Assembly (NCBI GenBank): GCA_964599875.1
Contig: CAZRHE010000007.1
Span: 18,698 to 82,697, forward strand
Reading direction: 5' to 3'
Length of the DNA: 64,000 nt
Source: RGIG4097 sp964599875
GTDB lineage: Bacteria > Bacillota > Clostridia > Christensenellales > CAG-917
Below, in pieces: positions 15,673-23,531 of this stretch. The notes under the pieces are model-generated. The model was not told the DNA's origin. It saw only the letters and a program-made list of their open reading frames with translations, and did not search any database. How positions within the stretch are numbered: position 1 is the stretch's first letter; the number at the start of each line of letters is the position of its first letter. Made by a program: the position numbers and the translations under genes.

Positions 15673-15696
15673 ACGCACCGCTAAATTGCGGTGCGT
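15673..15696 (-). terminator. Terminator of the DUF1508-like membrane protein gene
   Basis: ACGCACCGC (15673-15681) and GCGGTGCGT (15688-15696) pair; on the minus strand the second arm runs into TTTTTC. Confidence 0.88.
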
Positions 15697-15715
15697 CAAA
15701 TGATTTCAAATTCGA

Positions 15716-16672
15716 TTATTGCGCGCGGACGACGTCGGTTTGTGCGTAGTACTTCAACGCCTTTATGCTGTCTTCCGCATCAACTCTGGTTTCCTTCTTG
15801 GGTCCGAGATAAGTGTTGATCTTGCGGACGAGCACGAAGTGATAAGAGCCTTGGTCGCCTTCGACGGAGAATTGACCTGCAAGCACGTGCTTTTTGAAAC
15901 GCTTGACCGCGTCTTTGCAATATTGCTCGCTTGCGTAGTTGAAACTCTCGTACAGGAGATTGTCCTTGTTGTCGTAGAGAGTGAAGAAATATTCGCCGTC
16001 TTCGGTATGTTCGATGATATATTGTCCGTAGATGATTGCGATATCCAATCCGCTTGCTTGCTTTTTGATAGGCGCGCGTTTCGCAAGGGGTTTGTCCGAA
16101 AGAGGCGCCGCGGGGGATTTGATTTTGCGGACGATGGTTTCTTGAGGAGGCAGATACATCTTTTGAACGTACACGGGGGGCTTGCCTTCGTAGTAGCACA
16201 CGTCGATGGGATCGTAGTAGTAGCCTTCGTATTCGCCGTCGTAGTTGGACCAGTCGCCTTGACGGTCTTCGACGGGAACTGCGTTTGCCGCGATGGGATT
16301 TTCTTCGGAAAGTTGTTCGTTCTTCGCAGGCGCGGGAGTTGCGGTTGCCGCCACAGGTGCGGGTGCCTCCTCTTTTGCCTCGACGGGAGCGGGAACTTCT
16401 TCTATCGCCTCGAGAGGAATATCCTCTGCCGCGACGGCGGGAGTTTCCTCGACGGGAGCGACGTAATCGGGCTCGTTAGCATAAGTTGCTAATTCAGCCT
16501 TAATCTCCGCTTCTACATCGACGTCGTTCTTTCCTTTAACGGAAGCGACGATTGCCAAAACAATGGCAAGAACGATTGCTACCGCAATGACTCCGAGGAC
16601 GATATAACCTTCCAAGCCCTCGAAAATCCCGGTAACGCTCAATGACAACAAATTGAAAATCGAACTCGGCAT
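15716..16672 (-). CDS. Membrane-anchored protein with DUF1508-like C-terminal domain
   Basis: About 318 residues. One N-terminal membrane segment (around residues 20-45, VLGVIAVAIVLAIVLAIVA) is followed by a long Pro/Ala/Glu-rich linker to about residue 140. A Tyr/Asp-rich stretch (YDGEYEGYYYDPID) comes next. The C-terminal domain around FFTLYDNKDNLLYESFNYAS resembles the YegP/DUF1508 fold. ATG 16672 is favoured by GAAGGGG upstream. It has its own promoter and terminator. The function is unknown; the layout suggests a domain held away from the membrane on a stalk. Confidence 0.7.
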   Translation of the reverse strand: MPSSIFNLLSLSVTGIFEGLEGYIVLGVIAVAIVLAIVLAIVASVKGKNDVDVEAEIKAELATYANEPDYVAPVEETPAVAAEDIPLEAIEEVPAPVEAKEEAPAPVAATATPAPAKNEQLSEENPIAANAVPVEDRQGDWSNYDGEYEGYYYDPIDVCYYEGKPPVYVQKMYLPPQETIVRKIKSPAAPLSDKPLAKRAPIKKQASGLDIAIIYGQYIIEHTEDGEYFFTLYDNKDNLLYESFNYASEQYCKDAVKRFKKHVLAGQFSVEGDQGSYHFVLVRKINTYLGPKKETRVDAEDSIKALKYYAQTDVVRAQ

Positions 16673-16707
16673 TTCTACATACCCCTTCATAATATCTATT
16701 ATTATGC

Positions 16708-16736
16708 ATTCTATCACAACCTTCCGCGTTAATCAA
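16708..16736 (-). promoter_or_regulatory. Promoter of the DUF1508-like membrane protein gene
   Basis: On the minus strand TTGATT (16731-16736) and TAGAAT (16708-16713) are 17 bases apart. The -35 overlaps one arm of an ATCAATCA/TGATTGAT inverted repeat (16732-16762). Confidence 0.65.
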
Positions 16737-16837
16737 TCATTTTTTACATATTTTTGATTGATAAATTTATAATATGCGCGAAAAGACGTCGAAATCACCC
16801 AAAATTATAATAATTTTGCAAGCGTTTTAGCAGAGAT

Positions 16838-18388
16838 TTAAGCAATGGCAAAGGACAAAACCTGCACGACGAGGAAACAAGTCGTCAAAACGAGGGCTAT
16901 AATTTTCTTCGTGCGCTTTGTCAAAAACACGAAATCAGAGCACGCAAGACACCCTATTATCCAAAATACCATAAAGACGACCGCTATCTCGATATTCAGT
17001 TGCGCCCATTCGATATTTCCCACGAATTCCACCCATTTGATAAACGGAAACAGCAACGGTTGCATAACGAAAGTTACGCCCCAAAGCGTCGTTATTTGCG
17101 CAAACAGGGTGATAAACAGCAAAATCAGATAGATAAACATTAGATACGGTAAAATAACGAGGTTAGACGCGATAAATAATAACGGCACCGTCCCGAAGAA
17201 ATTCGCGGCAAACGGCATGCTAATTAGGTTTGCGGAAAAACTCAAAGAACAACTTTCTACAAGGCGTTTGCCGATATTTCGTTTCGGACTAATCTTCTCT
17301 ACCGCCCTCATTCCGAGATTGTTAAGCGGTCTGTACGCAATGAAAATTCCGAGTACCGAGGACACGGACAACAAGAATCCTACGCTCAATATATTGGTCG
17401 GATTGACTATAAGCAATATACTCGTCGCAAGCGCAAGACTTGAAAGGTTGTCTTGTTTTAATCCGTTTGCGGATGCGTAATTTAGAACGAAAGTCATCAC
17501 GAACGCACGCAGGGACGACGGAGTAAACGAGCAAAGCATGGAATATAGGAAGGTCAAAATCGTTACGACTATAAGTGAAGTTTTCGGTTTGACTTTGAGT
17601 TTCTTCAAGAGAAAATACAAGGCGGAAGCAAGAGTCGTTATATGCAATCCGCTGACGGCAAGCACGTGCGCAAGTCCGCTCACCTGCACGTCTTCCATCA
17701 AGTCGTCGTCCATGCCGAATTTATCGCCGAGAACAAGAGCCTGACAAATCGCGGAAGTTTTCGAATCCAAGTTTTCGTAAAACATTCTTTTGATATTAAG
17801 TTGCAGACTACGAGGAAATCCGGGTTTTCCGCTTGCAAGTTTGGTAACCGCCGAAGTGTTTGAAAACGCGCGATAGTAATACTCAGACGAATATGCGGCA
17901 GAGTGGCTCGTATCGAATCTTTCGTGGTCGTTGCTAACAACCTTTGCAGTGAAGATGATGATATCTCCCGCGCCGTAATCGGGAGTATCCGTTCCGCTCA
18001 AAAACACCTTTGCCCTGCCGTCCACCGCCGTTCCGTTAATCCAAAGGTCTTTTACGTAAAACTCCGTGCGCTCGCCTACGACTATTTCGCTATCGACTTT
18101 ACACTCTACGACGGCATAGTCGTCAATCTGCACGACCCTTGCGTCGTAAATATCGTTTGCGCCCGTCAACGCGAGAAAGCCCACGAGAAAAGCAATCGCC
18201 ATATAGCAAAACTTGCGAGTTTTGCGAAAAGAAAACAGTCCTATCGCAACGAGTGCGGAAAGGACTGCGGGTATCAGATAATAGTATTGATTTACGCCGT
18301 AGAGAGATTCTGCGACGATAAGTCCGACAATGATAAACAGCGCGACGAAACAAGTCGGACGGTTGTTGATTAGTCGCGCGCGTTTCAT
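16838..18388 (-). CDS. ComEC/Rec2-family membrane protein without the metallo-beta-lactamase domain
   Basis: A 516-residue polytopic membrane protein. It has an N-terminal DUF4131-like part and the ComEC competence channel domain, marked by LAVSGLHITTLASAL (around residue 240) and SLRAFVMTFVLNYASANG. Full-length ComEC (about 750 residues or more) ends in a metallo-beta-lactamase nuclease domain; here the protein stops soon after the last membrane helices, and no such domain is found downstream. Its ATG directly follows the TAA of the DUF1667 gene, so it is coupled to that redox operon. DNA uptake function is possible but not assured. Confidence 0.85.
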   Translation of the reverse strand: MKRARLINNRPTCFVALFIIVGLIVAESLYGVNQYYYLIPAVLSALVAIGLFSFRKTRKFCYMAIAFLVGFLALTGANDIYDARVVQIDDYAVVECKVDSEIVVGERTEFYVKDLWINGTAVDGRAKVFLSGTDTPDYGAGDIIIFTAKVVSNDHERFDTSHSAAYSSEYYYRAFSNTSAVTKLASGKPGFPRSLQLNIKRMFYENLDSKTSAICQALVLGDKFGMDDDLMEDVQVSGLAHVLAVSGLHITTLASALYFLLKKLKVKPKTSLIVVTILTFLYSMLCSFTPSSLRAFVMTFVLNYASANGLKQDNLSSLALATSILLIVNPTNILSVGFLLSVSSVLGIFIAYRPLNNLGMRAVEKISPKRNIGKRLVESCSLSFSANLISMPFAANFFGTVPLLFIASNLVILPYLMFIYLILLFITLFAQITTLWGVTFVMQPLLFPFIKWVEFVGNIEWAQLNIEIAVVFMVFWIIGCLACSDFVFLTKRTKKIIALVLTTCFLVVQVLSFAIA

Positions 18389-18727
18389 TTAGGGCCTTCC
18401 GGTCACCACAATCGAAGTTTGAATACCGAGAGGATTGCTCTCGACCAAATCCCCTATCTTGCAATCCGCGGGGACGGTCAACGTGCCGATATAATCGGTG
18501 AGGTCGAAAAGTTTTCCTTTCGGGACGGGGCAAGTAGTTTTGACGGACGCCACTCCACCGCCCGCCATTTTTACGAGAGTGGTGAGAGTGCGTTCGGGGG
18601 ACTTAAATTCTTGTTCACCGTACTTTCTGCCGCGAGGACAGGTGTTTCCGCTGACGGACACGACGCCGTCTTTTTCTTCTATCGTCAAAGGGCACCCCAT
18701 GGGGCACATTATGCAAATCGTATTCAT
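18389..18727 (-). CDS. DUF1667 domain protein
   Basis: A 112-residue protein with cysteines in MNTICIMCPMGCPLT and GNTCPRGRKYGEQE, a four-Cys pattern suggesting an iron-sulfur or metal site, and a later Cys in KTTCPVPKGK. This matches the DUF1667 family usually encoded next to GlpA-like and GlpB-like flavoproteins, as here. Its ATG overlaps the upstream stop as ATGA, with GAGG six bases before. It probably acts with the two flavoproteins as an electron-carrying subunit, by inference from gene order. Confidence 0.88.
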   Translation of the reverse strand: MNTICIMCPMGCPLTIEEKDGVVSVSGNTCPRGRKYGEQEFKSPERTLTTLVKMAGGGVASVKTTCPVPKGKLFDLTDYIGTLTVPADCKIGDLVESNPLGIQTSIVVTGRP

Positions 18728-19959
18728 TTCAACCTCACGACAACGTCGCCGTTCAAATCGGCGCGTTTCACTTTTACGTTCTCCATTTCACCGGGAGAAA
18801 GAATCATAGTTTTGCGGGAATAGATTTCTTTTCCGTCACATTCGACTACGAGGCGTTTATTCTTGTACACGTCGCCGACGCGGAGGAAAATTTGAACTTC
18901 GCCGTCGTCGCCTTTATGTATGCGTTGAGGAAGTGCGTATCTGACGCCGTCTGCGCCCGACACTTTGACGGTAGGAGTCAAGTCGAGTTTTCCAAACGCG
19001 TAATCCGCCGCGCTTGCGCCTGCGGTTTCAGCCTCGTGAGACACGTTGTCGACAAGGTCGTGCACGTGCAAGACGTTTCCGCAAGAGAACAAACCTTCAA
19101 GAGAAGTCATTCTATGCTCGTCCACGACTGCGCCCGAAGTTATCGGGGACATCTCGACGTCAAGTCCGCCGAGCAAGTCGTTTTCAGGAATCAAACCGAC
19201 CGAAAGCAAGAGAGTGTCGCATTCGATATACTCCTCTTTTTCCATAATAGGACGGCGGTTTTCGTCTACGGGTGCATAATAAAGCCCCGTCAAACGAGGA
19301 CTTCCGACGAGTCTTGTAATCGTGTGGGAGTATTTGAGCGGAATATTAAAGTCGTTAAGGCATTGCACGATATTGCGTTTGAGTCCGCTCGAATAAGGCA
19401 TAAGTTCGAGAACGAGTTTAACGTCCGCGCCCTCGAGCGTCATTCTGCGCGCCATGATAAGACCGATATCCCCGCTGCCGAGAATAACGACTTTCTTGCC
19501 CACGAGATAGCCTTCTATATTGCAAAGTTTTTGCGCCATACCCGCCGTGTACACGCCTGCGGGACGGGTGCCCGGGAGAGTGATTGCGCCTGCGGTGCGC
19601 TCTCTGCATCCCATTGCAAGCACGACCGCTTTCGCACTGACGGTGATATAACCTTCGGGAGACAAAACTTTGAGAGTTTTATCCTCGCTTATAGACAACA
19701 CCATACTGTTGAGCATGACGTCGATTTTCTTTTCTTTCACGAGGATGGCAAAGCGATTTGCGTATTCGGGTCCCGTCAACTCCTCACCGAAGTAGTGCAG
19801 CCCGAATCCTGCGTGGATACATTGATTAAGGATTCCGCCAAGACGAACGTCTCTTTCGATCATAAGGACTTTCGCGCCTTTTTTGAACGCTTCGAGTGCA
19901 GCCGCCATACCTGCGGGACCGCCGCCGATTATTGCAACGTCGTATTTAAGTTCAGTCAT
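18724..19959 (-). CDS. FAD-dependent NAD(P)-disulfide-type oxidoreductase (GlpB-like operon partner)
   Basis: A 411-residue flavoprotein. The N-terminal FAD loop is IIGGGPAGMAAALEA, and a second nucleotide loop VILGSGDIGLIMARR lies near residue 160 for NAD(P)H. GGILNQCIHAGFGLHY is characteristic of this subfamily, which pairs with GlpA-like proteins and DUF1667. A perfect AAAGGAGG site lies six bases before ATG 19959, inside the end of the upstream gene. It likely passes electrons between NAD(P)H and the GlpA-like flavoprotein; the true substrate is unknown. Confidence 0.88.
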   Translation of the reverse strand: MTELKYDVAIIGGGPAGMAAALEAFKKGAKVLMIERDVRLGGILNQCIHAGFGLHYFGEELTGPEYANRFAILVKEKKIDVMLNSMVLSISEDKTLKVLSPEGYITVSAKAVVLAMGCRERTAGAITLPGTRPAGVYTAGMAQKLCNIEGYLVGKKVVILGSGDIGLIMARRMTLEGADVKLVLELMPYSSGLKRNIVQCLNDFNIPLKYSHTITRLVGSPRLTGLYYAPVDENRRPIMEKEEYIECDTLLLSVGLIPENDLLGGLDVEMSPITSGAVVDEHRMTSLEGLFSCGNVLHVHDLVDNVSHEAETAGASAADYAFGKLDLTPTVKVSGADGVRYALPQRIHKGDDGEVQIFLRVGDVYKNKRLVVECDGKEIYSRKTMILSPGEMENVKVKRADLNGDVVVRLK

Positions 19960-21382
19960 TGGGAACCTCCTTTACGGGATAACGCGCGATATAACTGTCC
20001 CCGAAACCTTTTCTGATTTCAGTTATAGGTTTGTTGAGTTCGCGAGCGAGGATTTCCATAACTCTCGGAGCGCAGAAACCGCCTTGACAACGGCCCATGC
20101 CTGCGCGCACGCGACGTTTAACTGCGTCTACCGTGGTTGCGGGAAGCGGAGAGTGAATTGCGGATACGATTTCCGCCTCGGTCACCTTTTCGCAACGGCA
20201 AACTATTCTACCCCACGCGGGATCTTCCGCTATAAGTGCGTTGAGTTCGTCTTCGTTAAGGTCGTGAAGGCGTTTATGTTTGGGCATATTCACGACGAGA
20301 TTTTCTTTGAGTTTCGCATCCGTTTGTTCGAGATAAATTTCCTCGATATACTCCGCGATTGCGGGTGCGGAGGAAAGTCCCGGCGAGCAAATTCCGATTG
20401 CCATAATAAAATCGGGAACGAGTGCGGATTTTCCGATGACGAAGTCGTGTCCGATTACCGTGCGCACGCCTGCGTATATACGTATGCATTTGCGATACGC
20501 GGGGGCTTTATAGGTAAGCGCCACGTTTTTGCGGATTTCGTCCAGTCCGTCGAGAGTGACCGCCGTATCTCCGTTTTCTGTCGGAATTGAAGTGGGACCG
20601 TAAATCACGTTACCGTCCGCGGTGGGTGCGACCAATATGCCCTTTCCTGCCGCCGTGGGCAACGGGAATATAACGGTGTTGACGTTTTTGTTTTCAGCAT
20701 TGTCAAGGACGAAATAGTCCCCTCTGCGATATTCGGTGTCGTAATGCTCCGCGCCCGCCATATCCGCGATTTGTGCGCCGTTTGCGCCCGCGCAATTTAC
20801 GACGTGCTTTGCAAAGTACGTACCCTTCGTTGTTTCAACTTTCCAAGAATTATTTTCGCGAGAAAGTGCGACGACTTCCGCCTCTGTCTTGATTTCTCCG
20901 CCGTTTAGTATACCTCTGTCCGCAAGCGCTATTGCAAATTGATACGGGGAAATTATACCCGCCTCGGGTGCATAGAGCGAGTATTCGATATTGTCCGACA
21001 CGTTAGGCTCGAACGCGACGGTTTGTTCGCGGTTGAAGATTTCGACCTTGACGCCGTTTGCGACGCCTTTGTCGTATAGTTTTTTCAATCCATCCAACCC
21101 CTCTTTCGGTGCGACGACCAAAGAGCCGCACTTTTTTGCGGGGATGTCGAGTTCCTCGACGAGTTTCCACGTGAGAGCGTTTCCGCGGACGTTAAAGCGT
21201 GCTTTGAGCGTACCGGGATCGCAATCGTAACCTGCGTGGACGATTCCGCTGTTTGCGCGCGTCGCTCCGAACGCGACGTCGTCCGCGCTTTCTAACAACA
21301 AAACGGATTTGTCGTATCTTGCAAGCCTATCGAGCACTGCAGTTCCGACAATTCCGCCTCCGATGATGATTATATCGTACAT
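19952..21382 (-). CDS. GlpA-like FAD-dependent dehydrogenase with [2Fe-2S] BFD domain
   Basis: A 476-residue protein. The DAO-type FAD fold begins IIIGGGIVGTAVLDRLARYD, and the C-terminal BFD-like [2Fe-2S] domain has RIVCRCEKVTEAEIV and GRCQGGFCAPRV (CxC and CxxxxC). Relatives are annotated as anaerobic glycerol-3-phosphate dehydrogenases or other hydroxyacid oxidases. It is the first of the redox operon that continues with the second flavoprotein, DUF1667 and ComEC. No glycerol kinase or facilitator is nearby, so glycerol 3-phosphate as the substrate is only one possibility. Confidence 0.85.
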   Translation of the reverse strand: MYDIIIIGGGIVGTAVLDRLARYDKSVLLLESADDVAFGATRANSGIVHAGYDCDPGTLKARFNVRGNALTWKLVEELDIPAKKCGSLVVAPKEGLDGLKKLYDKGVANGVKVEIFNREQTVAFEPNVSDNIEYSLYAPEAGIISPYQFAIALADRGILNGGEIKTEAEVVALSRENNSWKVETTKGTYFAKHVVNCAGANGAQIADMAGAEHYDTEYRRGDYFVLDNAENKNVNTVIFPLPTAAGKGILVAPTADGNVIYGPTSIPTENGDTAVTLDGLDEIRKNVALTYKAPAYRKCIRIYAGVRTVIGHDFVIGKSALVPDFIMAIGICSPGLSSAPAIAEYIEEIYLEQTDAKLKENLVVNMPKHKRLHDLNEDELNALIAEDPAWGRIVCRCEKVTEAEIVSAIHSPLPATTVDAVKRRVRAGMGRCQGGFCAPRVMEILARELNKPITEIRKGFGDSYIARYPVKEVPND

Positions 21383-21415
21383 AAAATCCTCTCCGACTTT
21401 ATTTTCGTTCGTATA

Positions 21416-21952
21416 TTACTTGACGTTGAATTTTTTGCGATATTGATGAATGTTGTCCTTGATTATCAATTCCGCAAAAGCACGGTCTTTCACCTGAAAT
21501 ACGGTGGTTTGCTTTTCTTCGAGTTGCTTATACACTCTGAAGAAGTGGGACATCTCCTGCATAATGTGCGGAGGAAGTTCCTCGATATTCTTGTAGATGT
21601 TCCAGTTGGGGTCGCTGAACGGAATCGCAACGATTTTGTAGTCCATATCTCCGCCGTCCTGCATCATGATGACGCCAATGGGATAGCAACGCACCATTGC
21701 CATAGGAACGATAGCCTCAGAACAAAGCACGAGGACGTCGAGCGGGTCATTGTCGTCCGAGTACGTGCGAGGGATAAATCCGTAGTTCGCGGGATAGTGA
21801 GTGGAAGTGTGAAGAACGCGATCGAGAATGAGTACGCCGGTTTCCTTGTCGAGTTCGTACTTATTCTTTCCGCCCTTTGAAATTTCGATTACAGCCAGAA
21901 AATCCGTCGGAGTGATACGGGACGGATCTACGTCGTGCCAAATACTGCTCAT
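21416..21952 (-). CDS. ppa: Inorganic pyrophosphatase, family I
   Basis: A 178-residue soluble enzyme that hydrolyses pyrophosphate to phosphate, pulling biosynthetic reactions forward. The metal-binding signature DNDPLDVLVL is present, with YPANYGFIPRTYSDD before it and MQDGGDMDYKIVAIP after it. Length matches bacterial family I. GGAGATG precedes the ATG. It has its own consensus promoter, whose -35 lies inside the terminator of the upstream peptidase gene. Confidence 0.95.
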   Translation of the reverse strand: MSSIWHDVDPSRITPTDFLAVIEISKGGKNKYELDKETGVLILDRVLHTSTHYPANYGFIPRTYSDDNDPLDVLVLCSEAIVPMAMVRCYPIGVIMMQDGGDMDYKIVAIPFSDPNWNIYKNIEELPPHIMQEMSHFFRVYKQLEEKQTTVFQVKDRAFAELIIKDNIHQYRKKFNVK

Positions 21953-21982
21953 ATTTCATCTCCATGTTAAATCTATATTAAG

Positions 21983-22011
21983 ATTATAGATTTATATATA
22001 AAAAAAGTCAA
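21983..22011 (-). promoter_or_regulatory. Promoter of ppa
   Basis: On the minus strand TTGACT (22006-22011) and TATAAT (21983-21988) with 17 bases between. The -35 is part of the downstream arm of the preceding terminator. Confidence 0.82.
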
Positions 22012-22030
22012 CCCCGCGGGATTGACTTTT
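22003..22030 (-). terminator. Terminator of the M20 peptidase gene
   Basis: AAAAGTCAA and TTGACTTTT arms (22022-22030 and 22003-22011) enclose CCCGCGGG, followed on the minus strand by a T run. It lies ten bases after the peptidase stop. Confidence 0.85.
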
Positions 22031-22039
22031 CATATTTGC

Positions 22040-23419
22040 TTATTTGAAGTTTTTGATGAACTCTTTGAAGAACACCGTGCCTTCCACAAGGGATACGATT
22101 CCGATATTCTCGTTGGACGCGTGCATGGACGCGAGTTGTTGCGGGCTCAGTCTGCAAGGAGTGCAACGGATTGCGCAAGGCACTATCTTTTGCATACGTC
22201 TGCAGTCCGTGCCGCCGAACATAAGATAAGGCGAAATACCGATATCGGGGAACAAGCGCGCGAGGGTTTCGGTGTAAAGTTTGTAGCCCTCGGATTCGGT
22301 GTCCACGACCGCGCTGTGTTCACGTGCCATAAGCACTTCGGTTTCGATATCGTACTTCTCCGCTATCGCTTTGACCTTGTTGATTGCATATTCGCTGGTG
22401 TCGCCGGGTGCAAGACGCAAGTTTGCGACTACCCATGCGGTTTCGGGAATGACGTTAGGCGCGGATGAGCCTTCGGACATGGTGAAAGTCATGGTCGTGC
22501 CGAGAAGTGCGCGTCCGAAAGGAGTGACTTTGGGAAGTCCCGCTACGATGACGGGAGACAACGCCTTTGCGTGTTTCGTGATGAAACGGAGTGCGCCCGT
22601 AAGTCCCGAAGACATGCCGTTCAGCATTGCGAGTGCGGGAGCGGTCATTTGTTGCTTAAATACGTTGTGGGTTTCGCAATAGTTCACGAATGCGGAAAGT
22701 CTTGCGATAGGAGTATTCTTCGGAGGAGAAGAACTGTGTCCGCCCTTGCTTCTTGCGATAAATTTGATATCGCAATATCCTTTTTCTACTATGCCGACCA
22801 TTGCAAACGGTTTGGTCATTCCGGGGAACGCCTCTTCTACGATTGCACCGCCCTCGTCGATTGCAACTGCGGGATGCACGTCGTGTTGCTTGAACCATTC
22901 GACCGCATACGCCGCGCCGGGACCGCCTGTTTCTTCGTTATCCGAATAAGAAAGATAGACGTCTTGTTCGGGGACGAATCCGCTTTCGAGAAGTTCTTCC
23001 ACCGCGTTAATGGTGATAAAGAGAGTGTTTTTGCAATCCATCGCGCCTCTGCCCCAAACGCAATCTTCCGCTATCGTACCCGAGAACGGTTCGTATTTCC
23101 AATCTCCGCCCACTGCGGGGACGACGTCTTGGTGCGCCATAAGCACTATGGGACGGGAAGACGCTTTGCCTTTCCATTTGAGAAGAATCGCGCGGGATTC
23201 GACGTCCTTTGCGGGATCGACTTTCTTGCCCTCGTCGTCAACTATACCCTTGATTTCGCGTGCGGGAAAATGCACTTCGAGGTTTTTGAATACGAGAGGA
23301 AATTCCGCTTTGAGGACTTCTTGAAATTCGTCGAAATACTTCGCTCCGCTTTCAGTCACGGTCGCGCACTGAAGCATACGAGAAAAAGTTTCGGCGCATT
23401 GTTGTCTGTTTTTCGCCAT
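22040..23419 (-). CDS. M20-family metallopeptidase
   Basis: A 459-residue cytoplasmic zinc peptidase. Metal and catalytic motifs are in place: LMAHQDVVP (first His/Asp), WGRGAMDCKNT (bridging Asp), YSDNEETGGPG (catalytic and metal Glu), and a C-terminal MFGGTDCRRM. A lid domain is inserted in the middle. The length and the DWKYEPFSG segment suit the larger M20 carboxypeptidase/dipeptidase group. GGAGG precedes the ATG. Substrate is probably a dipeptide or N-acyl amino acid. Transcribed alone from a consensus promoter. Confidence 0.88.
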   Translation of the reverse strand: MAKNRQQCAETFSRMLQCATVTESGAKYFDEFQEVLKAEFPLVFKNLEVHFPAREIKGIVDDEGKKVDPAKDVESRAILLKWKGKASSRPIVLMAHQDVVPAVGGDWKYEPFSGTIAEDCVWGRGAMDCKNTLFITINAVEELLESGFVPEQDVYLSYSDNEETGGPGAAYAVEWFKQHDVHPAVAIDEGGAIVEEAFPGMTKPFAMVGIVEKGYCDIKFIARSKGGHSSSPPKNTPIARLSAFVNYCETHNVFKQQMTAPALAMLNGMSSGLTGALRFITKHAKALSPVIVAGLPKVTPFGRALLGTTMTFTMSEGSSAPNVIPETAWVVANLRLAPGDTSEYAINKVKAIAEKYDIETEVLMAREHSAVVDTESEGYKLYTETLARLFPDIGISPYLMFGGTDCRRMQKIVPCAIRCTPCRLSPQQLASMHASNENIGIVSLVEGTVFFKEFIKNFK

Positions 23420-23450
23420 GAGTTTGCCTCCAAATTATGATTACTATATA

Positions 23451-23479
23451 ATTATAAACTCGGACTTATCCGTTGTCAA
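23451..23479 (-). promoter_or_regulatory. Consensus promoter of the M20 peptidase gene
   Basis: On the minus strand TTGACA (23474-23479) and TATAAT (23451-23456), both perfect, with a 17-base spacer. Confidence 0.88.
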
Positions 23480-23531
23480 CACGCAAAACGACGGATTACG
23501 ATGCCGTTTCGTCGGATAAACCGTGTTTTCG

